Assembly (NCBI GenBank): GCA_003220225.1
Contig: QHRU01000032.1
Span: forward strand, 98,898 to 162,897
Origin: Candidatus Rokuibacteriota bacterium
GTDB lineage: Bacteria > Methylomirabilota > Methylomirabilia > Rokubacteriales > CSP1-6
Direction: 5' to 3'
Length of the DNA stretch: 64,000 nucleotides
Part shown: positions 47,233 through 55,825 of the stretch, piece after piece
Position numbering within the stretch: the first letter of the stretch is position 1
How the letters are laid out: each line of letters opens with the position of its first letter
Program-made: the position numbers and the translations under genes
The notes under the pieces: model-generated
The model's database searches: none
Seen by the model: the letters and a program-made list of their open reading frames with translations, nothing else
Told to the model about the DNA's origin: nothing

Positions 47233-48471
47233 TCAGTCGATGGCGAAGCGCAGGTGGGAGTGCGCGATCCTCAGCGCGTCCTCGACGTCGGCCGGCGCCT
47301 CGCCCCGGGCGAAGATGAAGCCGAGGTACTGCCACCCCTCGGGCAGGGGGACGACCTCCTGTCCGAGGTGGGCGCTGATGACGACGTCCTCGACGTGGCG
47401 GGTGGCTTTCGCGTCGTCCAGGCCGCGCACGTCCTTCAGGACGCCGGCCCTCGGGATCGGGATCATCATCACGCCGGCGGCCGGCCGCTCGCGCTCCAGC
47501 GTGGCGATCGGCCAGCCGAGAGCGTGGCGCAGGATGATCTCCTCCAGCGTCATGCCGGTGCCGAACCGCAGCGTACGCGAGCAGAGGCCGCCGATCGAGC
47601 GCGCGGCGACCTCGAGCACCCACGGCCCGTCGTCGTTCACGCGCAGCTCGGCGTGCACCGGCCCCTCCGTCAGCCCGAGCCCGGCGCAGGCGCGGGCGGT
47701 GGTGGCGCGGATCGCCTCCTGCACCACGTCGGGCAGCCGCGAGGGCGTCACGTAGATCGTCTCCTCGAAGAACGGCCCCTCCAGCGGATCGGGCTTGTCG
47801 AAGAGCGCCAGCACGTGCAGCGTCCCCCCGATCAGCAGGCCCTCCAGCGCGACCTCGAGGCCCGGCACGTACTCCTCGGCCAGGAGGTAGCGCGCGGCGT
47901 CGCCGCTGACCGTGACGTCGTCGCGGGCCAGCAGCGCCGCGATGCGCTTGAACGCGACGACGAACTGCTCGGTGGTGTTCGCGCGGATGACGCCGCGGCT
48001 GGCCGAGAGGCTCAGGGGCTTCAGCACGCAGGGAAACTCGACGCCACGCGCGGCGAGCACGGGGTTCTCGCCGAGGGCGATGCGCCTGAACCGCGGCACC
48101 GGCACCCCGGCGGCGGCCAGGCACTGGCGCATCTGGAACTTGTCGCGGGCGGCGGCGACGGCGGCGGGCGCGCTGGCGCGCAGCCCGAGACGCTCGGCGA
48201 TGGCCGCGGCGGCCGCCGCGGTGACGTCGTCGACGCCGACCACGGCCGCCAGCGGGCGCTCGGCGCTCCACTCCGCGACGCGCGCCGCAGCGTCGCGCGC
48301 ATCGCTGAAGTCGAGCGTCAGGAGGCTGTCGGGAGCGAGCGCCTCCAGCGTGCTCGGCTTCTCGGAGGCGCAGACGAGATCGACGCCGAGCGTGTGCGCG
48401 GCGTCGACGAAGTCTTCGGTGCGGTACGTGCGCGTGGGCAGGAGCAGCAGCAGTCGCGCGCTCCCGCCCAC
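47233..48471 (-). CDS. ATP-grasp carboxylate-amine ligase-type enzyme
   Basis: A 412-residue ATP-grasp protein. It has an N-terminal Rossmann-like part (LLLLLPTRTYRTEDFVDAAH), ATP-binding RDKFQMRQCLAAAGVPVPRF, FPCVLKPLSLSASRGVIRAN, LLAEEYVPGLEVALEGLL and the metal-binding WVLEVAARSIGGLCSRTL. It resembles L-amino-acid ligases (BacD-like) and could make dipeptides or another amide. It is encoded eight bases after a NifU-type gene on the same strand; an iron-sulfur or B12 enzyme context is discussed under findings. Confidence 0.8.
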   Translation of the reverse strand: MGGSARLLLLLPTRTYRTEDFVDAAHTLGVDLVCASEKPSTLEALAPDSLLTLDFSDARDAAARVAEWSAERPLAAVVGVDDVTAAAAAAIAERLGLRASAPAAVAAARDKFQMRQCLAAAGVPVPRFRRIALGENPVLAARGVEFPCVLKPLSLSASRGVIRANTTEQFVVAFKRIAALLARDDVTVSGDAARYLLAEEYVPGLEVALEGLLIGGTLHVLALFDKPDPLEGPFFEETIYVTPSRLPDVVQEAIRATTARACAGLGLTEGPVHAELRVNDDGPWVLEVAARSIGGLCSRTLRFGTGMTLEEIILRHALGWPIATLERERPAAGVMMIPIPRAGVLKDVRGLDDAKATRHVEDVVISAHLGQEVVPLPEGWQYLGFIFARGEAPADVEDALRIAHSHLRFAID

Positions 48472-48478
48472 GGAGGAC

Positions 48479-48772
48479 TCAGGACTTGCCGGCGGTGTAG
48501 TAGGGGTTCGTCCCCTGCGAGTGGTCGGTCGTGTCGAGCACCTCGGTGACCTCCGGAAGCTCTTCCTTGATGAGGCGCTCGATGCCCGCCTTGAGCGTGA
48601 CGTCCGCGGCGCCGCAGCCCTGGCAGCCGCCGCCCATGGTCAGGTAGACGCGGTTGTCCTGGACGTCGATCAGCTCGACGAAGCCCCCGTGTCCCGCCAC
48701 GGCCGGATTGATCATGGTGTCGATCAGCTCCTGCACGCGGGTCTTGAGATCGGGCGTGGCCGTGTCGCTCAT
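48479..48772 (-). CDS. NifU C-terminal-domain iron-sulfur scaffold
   Basis: A 97-residue protein with the NifU/NfuA core: INPAVAGHGGFVELIDVQDN, LTMGGGCQGCGAADVTLKAG and IKEELPEVTEV. The CxxC (GCQGC) of two subunits would hold one [4Fe-4S] cluster for transfer to client enzymes. GAGAGGTGA precedes the ATG. It lies between the ATP-grasp gene and a B12-dependent radical SAM gene that needs such clusters. Confidence 0.9.
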   Translation of the reverse strand: MSDTATPDLKTRVQELIDTMINPAVAGHGGFVELIDVQDNRVYLTMGGGCQGCGAADVTLKAGIERLIKEELPEVTEVLDTTDHSQGTNPYYTAGKS

Positions 48773-48843
48773 GTCGTCACCTCTCAGACAGGTACTTTAC
48801 TCTCGTTCCCGGCGAGGGCCAACTGGCCCTCTCGCGGCTCCGC

Positions 48844-50193
48844 TCAGCAGAACCACGGCTCGCTGAGCCGCGGCGGCCGGCGGCGATCAGGGGCCAGGCC
48901 GACGGGCGCCGGTGCCGGGGCTCCCGCCGCGGCCGCGGCCAGCGCGCGGACGCGGTCGAAGGTGAGCGCGGCGTCCTCGCGGCGGTCGGCGGCCGCGGCG
49001 ACGGCGGCGCCGACCTCGGCCGCGAGCGCGTCCACGCGCGGATCCGGGTGCGACCACTCGTGGTGGAAGCCGTCGGGCACGAGTCGCCCGAGGTGGTGGC
49101 GCATGGCCGGCTGATCGAGCAGCCACGAGCCCGGCGGCACCAGCAGCCGCAGCGCGTACTGCACGGGCTCGGTGGCGTCCACGAGCCGCTCGTCCGCGAT
49201 GAAGTCGAGCCACTCCCGATAGCCCTCCAGCGTGGTCCACGGCGTGAACGCGACCCACGTCGGCCGCAGCGACAGGCCGGCCGCGCGCGTCACCGCGAGC
49301 GCCTCCTCGATGTCGGCGCGCGTGTGGCCCTTGTCGAGGAGCGCCAGCACCGCGTCGTCGAGCGACTCGGCCGCGGAGACGACGAAGAGGGCGCCGAGGG
49401 CGGCCAGCTCGGCCAGGTGCGCGCGCTGGTCCAGCAGGTGCTCGATCTTCGCCGTGAAATCGAACGTGAGCGCGGGAAACTCCGCGTGCAGCGCGCGGGC
49501 CACCGCGAGGGCGTGGCGCGGGCCGTTGAGGAAATCGGGATCGCCGAACGTCACGTGGGCGGCGCCGGCGGCCACTTGCTGGCGGACGTCGGCCAGCACC
49601 ACCTCGCGCGGGACGACGAAGAAGCGGCGGCCGTAGACGGGCGGGATCGGGCAGTGCCGGCAGCCGTGCTTGCAGCCGCGGCTGGCCTCCACGTAGCCGA
49701 CGAGGTGCGGCGCGCCCTCGCGGTCGAGGTGCGCGTATTTCTTCAGCGCGGGCAGCGCGGTCCGCGCCGGCACCGGGAAGTCGAGCTTCGCCAGGCTCAC
49801 GCGCGGGCCCGGATCGGCGCGCCGCCGTGCCAGCGCGACCAGCGCGTCCTCCAGCTCGCCGGCCAGCACCGAGTCGGCGTGACCGTGCGAGGTCAGGTAC
49901 TCGCCGTTGAGCGCCGCGTAGTGGCCGTAGAAGCAGATGTGGGCGTCGGGATTCGCGGCGCGCACGCGCGCGGCGGCGGCCACGCCGAGGCGCAGCGCGG
50001 TGTGCATCGGCACGGCCATCGCGACGAGCCGCGCGCGCCGGACCTTGTCCGCGTCGAACGGCTCGACCGAGAGATCCATCACGGCGGGGTGGTAGCCCGC
50101 GCGCTCCAGGAAGGCCGCCGGCCACGCGACGGAGAGCGGCTGGTGACCCAGCTCGTAGCACGCGATCAAGAGAATCTCGCCGGCGCCTGTCAT
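48844..50193 (-). CDS. B12-binding-type radical SAM enzyme
   Basis: A 449-residue protein. Residues 1-125 have a cobalamin-binding-like Rossmann fold (ILLIACYELGHQPLSVAWPA, GHADSVLAGELEDALVAL); the DxHxxG motif is not evident, so cobalamin may bind base-off without it. Residues 170-370 are a radical SAM domain with C174-x3-C178-x2-C181 (GCKHGCRHCPIPP), GDPDFLNGP and FDFTAKIEHLLD. A C-terminal extension is Ala-rich. Class-B-like methylases and bacteriochlorophyll- or hopanoid-modifying enzymes share this layout. TAGACT lies seven bases before the ATG. Confidence 0.85.
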   Translation of the reverse strand: MTGAGEILLIACYELGHQPLSVAWPAAFLERAGYHPAVMDLSVEPFDADKVRRARLVAMAVPMHTALRLGVAAAARVRAANPDAHICFYGHYAALNGEYLTSHGHADSVLAGELEDALVALARRRADPGPRVSLAKLDFPVPARTALPALKKYAHLDREGAPHLVGYVEASRGCKHGCRHCPIPPVYGRRFFVVPREVVLADVRQQVAAGAAHVTFGDPDFLNGPRHALAVARALHAEFPALTFDFTAKIEHLLDQRAHLAELAALGALFVVSAAESLDDAVLALLDKGHTRADIEEALAVTRAAGLSLRPTWVAFTPWTTLEGYREWLDFIADERLVDATEPVQYALRLLVPPGSWLLDQPAMRHHLGRLVPDGFHHEWSHPDPRVDALAAEVGAAVAAAADRREDAALTFDRVRALAAAAAGAPAPAPVGLAPDRRRPPRLSEPWFC

Positions 50194-50261
50194 CCGGGCC
50201 AGTCTACCGCCGGCGTGCTATCGTTGAGCGCGATTCTCAGCCCACGAGGAGGAGCGACCTC

Positions 50262-50483
50262 ATGTCGACCAAGATCACGATCCGTCCCAACGGCCCCTAT
50301 CTGGTGGAAGGGGACTTCGAGCTGATCGACGTCAACGGCGCCACGATCGACACGAGCGCGCGCGGACCGCGCATCGCGCTGTGCCGCTGCGGTGGCTCGG
50401 TGACGAAGCCCTTCTGCGACGGCACGCATTCCAGGACAGGCTTCAAGGCGGCCGAGGCCGCGGTCGCGCAGGAGAAGAAGTAG
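50262..50483 (+). CDS. CDGSH-type iron-sulfur protein
   Basis: A 73-residue protein with the CDGSH cluster motif CRCGGSVTKPFCDGTH (three Cys and one His for a [2Fe-2S] cluster), preceded by a beta segment IRPNGPYLVEGDFELIDVNG typical of the bacterial single-motif type. These proteins are redox-labile electron or cluster carriers. GAGGAGG precedes the ATG, and TATCGT (50219-50224) may be the -10. It ends three bases before the next gene, placing it in the peptide-transport operon. Confidence 0.9.
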   Translation: MSTKITIRPNGPYLVEGDFELIDVNGATIDTSARGPRIALCRCGGSVTKPFCDGTHSRTGFKAAEAAVAQEKK

Positions 50484-50486
50484 GCC

Positions 50487-52076
50487 ATGGCCGGGGTCAG
50501 CCGCCGCGGGTTCCTCGCGGGCGCCGCCGCCGCCGCGGCGGCGGCCACGCTCGGCGCGCCGCGCGTGCACGCGCAGAAGAAGGGCGGGACGATCCGGTTC
50601 ATCCCGCACGCCGATCTCAAGGTGCTCGATCCGGTCGCGACCACCGCCTACATCACGCGCAACCACTCGTACTTCATCTACGACACGCTCTTCGGAACGG
50701 ACGCGGATCTCGCCATCAAGCCGCAGATGGTGGCCAAGTACGCCTCCTCCAACAAGGGCCTGAAGTGGTCGTTCACGCTGCGCGACGGGCTGAAGTTCCA
50801 CGACGGCGCCGCCGTGACGGCCGAGGACGCGGTGGAGTCGCTCAAGCGCTGGGCGAAGAAGGACCCCCTCGGCCGTCTGCTCGCGGCCCACATGGCGAAG
50901 ATCGCGCCGTCGGACAGGAAGACGTTCACGCTGGAGCTGTCACAGCCGTTCGGCCTCGTGCTCGACGCGCTCGGCAAGCCCTCGAGCAACGTGCCCTTCA
51001 TCATGCCCGCGCGCATCGCGGCCGCCTCCGCCGACGAGCCGATCAAGGAGACGATCGGCTCGGGGCCGTTCAAGTTCGTCAAGGACGAGTGGCAGCCGGG
51101 CAACCAGGTCGTCTACGTGAAGAACCCGGACTACGTGCCGCGGCAGGAGAAGCCGAGCGGCTCCACCGGCGGCAAGGTCGTGAACGTCGACCGTGTCGTC
51201 TGGCGCTACATCCCCGACCACGCCACGGCGAACGCGGCGCTGGACGCCGGCGAGGTGGACTGGTGGGAGAACCCGCCGCTCGACTTCGTGCCGAAGATCG
51301 AGGCCAACGCCGCGCTCACGACGTTCGTCACCGACCCGCGCGGCACCCAGGGCTGGATCCGTCCGAACCACAAGCATCCGCCCTTCAACAACAAGAAGGC
51401 GCGGCAGGCGCTGCTCTACATCGTGGACCAGCCGAAGTATCTCAAGGCGGCCATCGGCGTCGAGAAGTACTACAAGCCCTGCCCCGCGCTCTTCACGTGC
51501 GGCGGGCCGTTCGAATCCGCGGCCGGCGCGCCCGGCAAGCCGGACCTCGACCGGGCCCGGCAGCTCGTCAAGGAGTCCGGCTACGACGGACGACCGGTCG
51601 TCGTGCTCGACCCGAGCGACATCGCGCTCACCCACGGCGCCGCGCTGGTCACGCGCGAGCTGCTGAGCCAGATCGGCTTCAACGTGGATCTGCAGGCGAT
51701 GGACTGGTCGTCGGTGGTCGCGCGCCGCGCGAAGAAGGAGCCGCCGCAGCAGGGCGGGTGGAACATGCTGTTCACGTGGTGGATCGCCTCCGACGTGATC
51801 AACCCCGCCGTCCATGCCGGCATCTCGGGCGCGGGCGACGGCGCGTGGTTCGGCTGGCCGGAGAGCGGGCGCATCGAGGAGCTGAAGGTCCAGTGGGCGC
51901 GCGCCACCGACCGCGCGAAGCAGAAGCAGCTCGCCGAGGAGATCCAGAAGGTCGCCTACGACGAGGTGATGTACGTGCCGTTCGGCCAGTGGGTGCTGCC
52001 CACCGCCCACCGCAAGGCGGTGAGCGGGGTACTCCAGTTCCCGGCGCCGCTGTTCTGGAACGTGTCGATCGCCTGA
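50487..52076 (+). CDS. Tat-exported peptide-type ABC substrate-binding protein (first paralogue)
   Basis: A 529-residue family-5 solute-binding protein with a twin-arginine signal (VSRRGFLAGAAAAAAAATLG), then GGTIRFIPHADLKVLDPVAT, TLRDGLKFHDGAAVTAEDAV, IGSGPFKFVKDEWQPGNQVV and NNKKARQALLYIVDQPKYLK. It is clearly paralogous to the protein encoded at 56.8-58.4 kb. It is followed by its two permease genes, so it is the binding component of a dipeptide/oligopeptide-like importer; the ATPases are not in the window. Confidence 0.9.
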   Translation: MAGVSRRGFLAGAAAAAAAATLGAPRVHAQKKGGTIRFIPHADLKVLDPVATTAYITRNHSYFIYDTLFGTDADLAIKPQMVAKYASSNKGLKWSFTLRDGLKFHDGAAVTAEDAVESLKRWAKKDPLGRLLAAHMAKIAPSDRKTFTLELSQPFGLVLDALGKPSSNVPFIMPARIAAASADEPIKETIGSGPFKFVKDEWQPGNQVVYVKNPDYVPRQEKPSGSTGGKVVNVDRVVWRYIPDHATANAALDAGEVDWWENPPLDFVPKIEANAALTTFVTDPRGTQGWIRPNHKHPPFNNKKARQALLYIVDQPKYLKAAIGVEKYYKPCPALFTCGGPFESAAGAPGKPDLDRARQLVKESGYDGRPVVVLDPSDIALTHGAALVTRELLSQIGFNVDLQAMDWSSVVARRAKKEPPQQGGWNMLFTWWIASDVINPAVHAGISGAGDGAWFGWPESGRIEELKVQWARATDRAKQKQLAEEIQKVAYDEVMYVPFGQWVLPTAHRKAVSGVLQFPAPLFWNVSIA

Positions 52077-52078
52077 TC

Positions 52079-53020
52079 GTGTTCCCGGAGATCCTCCGCC
52101 GGCTGGTGGCCACCATTCCCGTGATGGGGGTGGTGGCCATCGCCGTCTTCGCGCTGCTGCACGTCACGCCGGGCGATCCCGCCGTCATCATCGCGGGCGA
52201 CTACGCGACGTCCGAGGACATCGCGAAGATCCGCGCCAAGCTCGGCCTCGACCAGCCGTTCCTCACCCAGGTCGGCATCTGGCTCGGCCGCATCGTGCGC
52301 GGCGACCTGGGGACGTCCATCTATTCCGGCCTGCCGGTGGCCACGCTGATCGGCCAGCGGGCGGAGGCGACGATCGCGCTCACGCTCTTCGCGATGGTCA
52401 TCAGCGTGAGCGTGGCCGTGCCGCTCGGGGTCCTCGCCGCGTGGAAGAAGGGCTCGCTGGTGGACCGCGCGGTGATGGTGTTCGCGGTGTCGGGCTTCTC
52501 GATGCCGACCTTCTGGCTGGGCTTCGTGCTCGTCTACATCTTCGCCGTGTCGTTCCACTGGCTGCCCGTGCAGGGCTTTTCGCCCATCGAGCGCGGCTTC
52601 TGGCCCTTCCTGCGCCATCTGATCCTGCCGGCCGTGACGCTGTCGCTCGTGTACATGGCGCTCATCGCGCGGATGACGCGCGCCTCGATGCTCGGCGTGC
52701 TCAACGAGGACTACATCCGCACGGCCTTCGCCAAGGGCCTCGCCCCGCGCTGGGTGCTCGTGCGGCACGCGCTCAAGAACGCCTCGCTGCCCATCGTCAC
52801 GATCATCGGCATCGGGTTCGCGCTGCTCATCGGCGGCGCCGTCGTGACCGAGAGCGTGTTCGCGCTGCCGGGGCTCGGCCGCCTCACGGTGGACGCCATC
52901 ATCCGGCGCGACTACCCGGTGATCCAGGGCGTGATCCTGGTGGTCTCCGGCGTCTACGTGCTCATCAACCTCGTGGTGGACCTCCTCTATGTCGTCCTCG
53001 ATCCACGTATTAAATACTAG
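52079..53020 (+). CDS. dppB: DppB-type ABC permease
   Basis: A 313-residue permease with six helices and the family pattern: FALLHVTPGDPA in the first loop, MSVSVAVPLG-like ISVSVAVPLGVLAAWKKGS, and the EAA loop ARMTRASMLGVLNEDYIRTA with FAKGL. It ends in VVDLLYVVLDPRIKY, the standard DppB C-terminus. GTG start two bases after the binding-protein stop. Its end overlaps the dppC start by 32 bases. Confidence 0.9.
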   Translation: MFPEILRRLVATIPVMGVVAIAVFALLHVTPGDPAVIIAGDYATSEDIAKIRAKLGLDQPFLTQVGIWLGRIVRGDLGTSIYSGLPVATLIGQRAEATIALTLFAMVISVSVAVPLGVLAAWKKGSLVDRAVMVFAVSGFSMPTFWLGFVLVYIFAVSFHWLPVQGFSPIERGFWPFLRHLILPAVTLSLVYMALIARMTRASMLGVLNEDYIRTAFAKGLAPRWVLVRHALKNASLPIVTIIGIGFALLIGGAVVTESVFALPGLGRLTVDAIIRRDYPVIQGVILVVSGVYVLINLVVDLLYVVLDPRIKY

Positions 53021-53927
53021 CCTCGGAGGGGGGCTCCGCCCCCCTTCCGAACCTCCCCCCGGGATTGCGCCGGCGAAGCCGGCGCTCGAAGCGGAACATC
53101 TTTCGCGTGGAGCGCGGATCATTCGGTTTGTTCGGCGGCAGCCGACGCTCGTGGTCGGCGTCGTGGTGCTCGCGATCATCGCCCTGGGCGGCGCGTTCGC
53201 GCCGGTCTGGTGGACCGGCGATCCGCTCGAGATGCGGCCGATCGAGCGCCTCACGAGCCCCGTGGCCGGACACTGGTTCGGCACCGACAACTTCGGCCGC
53301 GACGTCTACACGCGGACGATCTACGGCACGCGCGTCTCGCTGATCGTCGGCGCCACCGTGTCGATCCTCGGCCTGTTGATCGGCACCACCCTCGGCCTCG
53401 TCATCGGCTTCTACCGCCGGCTCGACGCCGTCATGATGCGCGTGATGGACGGGCTCATGGCCATTCCGGCCATCCTGCTCGCGCTGGCCCTCATGGCGCT
53501 CATGAAGACGAGCGTGCGCAACGTCATCATCGCGCTCGTCATCCCGGAGATCCCGCGCGTGATCCGTGTCGTGCGCGCCTCGGTGCTCTCGCTGCGCGAG
53601 CACACCATGGTGGAAGGCGCGCGCGCGCTCGGCGCCCGCACGCCGCGAATCTTGATGTTCTACATCCTGCCCGCGCTGGCTGCGCCGCTCATCGTGCAGG
53701 CGACCTACATCTGCGCCTCGGCCATCCTGTTCGAGGCGTACCTGTCGTTCCTCGGCGCCGGCACGCCGCCCCACATCCCGTCGTGGGGCAACATCATGGC
53801 CGAGGGCAAGACGTACGTGCAGCTCGCGTTCTGGATCATCCTGTTCCCCGGCCTCTTCCTCGCGCTGACCGTCCTCGCCATCAACCTCGTCGGCGACGGG
53901 CTGCGCGAGACGCTCGACGTGCGCTGA
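52989..53927 (+). CDS. dppC: DppC-type ABC permease with repeat-encoded N-terminus
   Basis: A 312-residue permease: six helices, WWTGDPLEMRPIERL, HWFGTDNFGRDVYTRTIYGT (the DppC signature), EAA loop EHTMVEGARALGARTPRILM and C-terminal NLVGDGLRETLDVR. The first 40 residues are unusual: LNTSLGGGLRPPSEPPPGIA is the in-frame translation of a palindromic repeat (53021-53098), and no other start codon exists between the repeat and the first helix. So the repeat has become the cytoplasmic N-terminal tail. Translation starts at the ATG inside the dppB end. Confidence 0.88.
   Translation: MSSSIHVLNTSLGGGLRPPSEPPPGIAPAKPALEAEHLSRGARIIRFVRRQPTLVVGVVVLAIIALGGAFAPVWWTGDPLEMRPIERLTSPVAGHWFGTDNFGRDVYTRTIYGTRVSLIVGATVSILGLLIGTTLGLVIGFYRRLDAVMMRVMDGLMAIPAILLALALMALMKTSVRNVIIALVIPEIPRVIRVVRASVLSLREHTMVEGARALGARTPRILMFYILPALAAPLIVQATYICASAILFEAYLSFLGAGTPPHIPSWGNIMAEGKTYVQLAFWIILFPGLFLALTVLAINLVGDGLRETLDVR
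53021..53098. repeat. Bipartite palindromic repeat, family A, copy 2 (reverse)
   Basis: Hairpin 2 CGGAGGGGGGCTCCGCCCCC (53024-53049, with arms continuing to TTCCG), linker CCCCCCGGGATT, then hairpin 1 GCGCCGGC-GAA-GCCGGCGC (about 53067-53085). Inverted relative to copies 1 and 4. It spans the dppB stop codon and the first part of dppC and is translated. Confidence 0.8.
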
Positions 53928-54068
53928 CTCGGAGGGGGGCTTCGCCCCCCATCCTCGTCGGAGGGGGCCTCGACGGCCCCCTCCGAAACCTCCCCCAGAA
54001 CGGGATTGCGCGGGCGAAGCCCGCGCTGGAAGTGGCACGTATGGCGCGCAAGCCGGCGCTCGAACCGG
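53928..54068. repeat. Bipartite palindromic repeat, family A, copy 3 (reverse, compound)
   Basis: Two G-rich hairpins in series (CGGAGGGGGGCTTCGCCCCC and CGGAGGGGGCCTCGACGGCC with CCCTCCG), then CCCAGAACGGGATT, then hairpin 1 GCGCGGGC-GAA-GCCCGCGC, then a partial second unit (AAGCCGGCGCTCGAACCGG) ending near 54067. It starts right after the dppC stop and fills most of the gap to the MFS gene. Confidence 0.8.
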
Positions 54069-54147
54069 TGGGCAGTAGCGTCGCGTACGGAATTCGGCAG
54101 CAACATGCGGAGTGCGCGCGTGCGGCACGGCCCCGTACGCTCTCAGC

Positions 54148-55380
54148 ATGTTCCAAGAGAGCGCTTCGCCGCGGCTGCCTGCGAGCTTCAATCGGCTGGC
54201 GTGGTCCAATCTCGCCGCGCAGTCGGCGGAGCAGATCGGTCTGGCCGCCGCGCCCATCGTGGCCGTGCTCGCGCTGGGCGCCGGCGCGGGGGCGACGGGA
54301 CTGTTGCAGACCGCGCAGACGCTGCCGTTTCTCCTGCTCTCGATCCCCGCGGGCGTGCTCGCCGATCGCGCCTCGCGCCGCCGGCTCATGGCGGGGGCCG
54401 AGGCGCTGCGCGCGCTCTCGCTCGCCGGCGTCCTGACGCTCGCGCACCTGAACCTATTGACGCTGCCGCTGCTCGCGCTGCTGGGCTTCATCGGCGCGTG
54501 CGGGACGGTGGCGTACAGCGTGGCCTCGCCCGCGCTCGTGCCGGCGCTGGTGCCGGCCGGGGCGTTGGCCGCCGCCAACGGGCGGATCGAGCTGGCGCGC
54601 ACGGTGGCCTTCGCGGGCGGGCCGGCGCTGGCCGGCGCGCTCGTCGGGTGGACGGGCGGCGCGCCGGCGTTCGGGGTCGCCGCCGGGCTCTCGGCCGCCG
54701 CCGTCGTCCTCCTCGCCGGGGTGCGCGAGCCGGCCCGGCCGCTGATCGCGGGGCGTCGGGTGCTCCACGATCTGCGCGACGGTGCGCGGTTCGTCTTCGG
54801 CCATCCGCTGCTGCGGCCCGTCTTCCTCACGCAGCTCGTGTTCAACACCGCGTTCTTCATGCTCCAGGCGGTGTACGTGCCGTACGCCGTCCATCATCTC
54901 GGCCTCTCCGCGTTCGGCGTCGGGGCGACGCTGGCCACGTACGGCGTCGGCATGGTCGTCGGCGCGCTGCTGACGCCGCGGATCATCCGCGCGTTGCCGT
55001 TCGGCGTCGTCGTGGTGCTCGGGCCGATCGCCGGGCTCGCGGCGGCGGCGGTGATGGTGCTCACGATCTGGATCCCGGTGGGAGCTCTGGCGGGAGTCAG
55101 CTTCTTCCTGATCGGCACCGGGCCGATCGTCTGGGTGATCAGCACGGCCACCCTTCGTCAGACCGTGACGCCGCGTGACCTGCTCGGACGCGCGTCGGCC
55201 ATCAACATCACGGCCTACGGCGCGCGACCGGTCGGCGCCGCGCTCGGCGCGCTCCTGGGCGCCGTGTCCGGCGCCGAGACCTGTCTCGTCGTGGCCGCGG
55301 CCGGGTTCCTCGTCCAGGCGCTCGTGATCCTCGCCTCGCCCGTGCGGCGGCTCGAGCGCCAGCCCGCGATGGTCGGGTAG
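54148..55380 (+). CDS. MFS transporter (enterobactin-exporter-like)
   Basis: A 410-residue twelve-helix transporter of the EntS/MFS_3 type: FNRLAWSNLAAQSAEQIGLA, loop motif ADRASRRRLMAGAEALRALS, PALVPALVPAGALAAANGRI and LRQTVTPRDLLGRASAINIT. The N/R..LLGRASA motif is typical of MFS_3 exporters. TACGCT lies six bases before the ATG (leaderless type). Substrate unknown. Its TAG overlaps the GTG of the next gene by one base. Confidence 0.85.
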   Translation: MFQESASPRLPASFNRLAWSNLAAQSAEQIGLAAAPIVAVLALGAGAGATGLLQTAQTLPFLLLSIPAGVLADRASRRRLMAGAEALRALSLAGVLTLAHLNLLTLPLLALLGFIGACGTVAYSVASPALVPALVPAGALAAANGRIELARTVAFAGGPALAGALVGWTGGAPAFGVAAGLSAAAVVLLAGVREPARPLIAGRRVLHDLRDGARFVFGHPLLRPVFLTQLVFNTAFFMLQAVYVPYAVHHLGLSAFGVGATLATYGVGMVVGALLTPRIIRALPFGVVVVLGPIAGLAAAAVMVLTIWIPVGALAGVSFFLIGTGPIVWVISTATLRQTVTPRDLLGRASAINITAYGARPVGAALGALLGAVSGAETCLVVAAAGFLVQALVILASPVRRLERQPAMVG

Positions 55381-55739
55381 TGGAATCGCTGCCCGCGCTC
55401 GCCGTCGTCGCGGCCGTGGTGGCGCTTCCGACATTCGCCCTGCTCCGGCTCAACCGCCGAGACCGGCGGCGAGACGCGCTGCAGGCGACGCTCGGCGTGT
55501 GTCTCCGCGGGCTGGGGCTTCGCGGGATGATCGCGGTGCAGGTCAGCATCGGCGTCTGGCCGGGAGGTGCGCGCGTGACGCTCGACATGCGGCTCTGCGC
55601 CGCGCAGCACGTGTGGCAGGTGATCGACCGCGTCCATCCCGTCCTGCCGAGGGGCGCGACGCTCCGGGTCGTCGCGAGCAGTCCATGTCGCGCGCAGCCT
55701 TCCTCGCCGTTTCACAGAGCCGTCGTCGCAGTGTTATAG
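55380..55739 (+). CDS. Small membrane-anchored hypothetical protein, 119 aa
   Basis: A GTG-started frame that shares one base with the MFS stop (TAGTG). One N-terminal transmembrane helix (LPALAVVAAVVALPTFALL) is followed by a basic stretch and a short soluble part (MIAVQVSIGVWPGGARVTLD). The family is not recognised. The overlap implies co-translation with the exporter, but the C-terminus looks random, and 55740-55825 beyond it contains no supported gene. Confidence 0.45.
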   Translation: MESLPALAVVAAVVALPTFALLRLNRRDRRRDALQATLGVCLRGLGLRGMIAVQVSIGVWPGGARVTLDMRLCAAQHVWQVIDRVHPVLPRGATLRVVASSPCRAQPSSPFHRAVVAVL

Positions 55740-55825
55740 GAGCGTGGTGTCGCCGAAGGCCGTCGTCGTGAAGCTCGACGCCCAGGCGCGCCGGCCCGAC
55801 GACCGGCGCCCTTCCGTCGCCGCCC

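Noticed and set aside
47233..50193. RiPP biosynthetic cluster
   Set aside because: ATP-grasp and radical SAM enzymes are present, but there is no precursor peptide, leader-binding (RRE) domain or dedicated exporter, so I list it only as a hypothesis.
55740..55825. Short frame starting at about 55745 (VSPKAVVVKLDAQARRPDDR)
   Set aside because: It has a plausible N-terminus but runs into the antisense of the amidohydrolase gene with no conserved pattern; could be a remnant, but unsupported.
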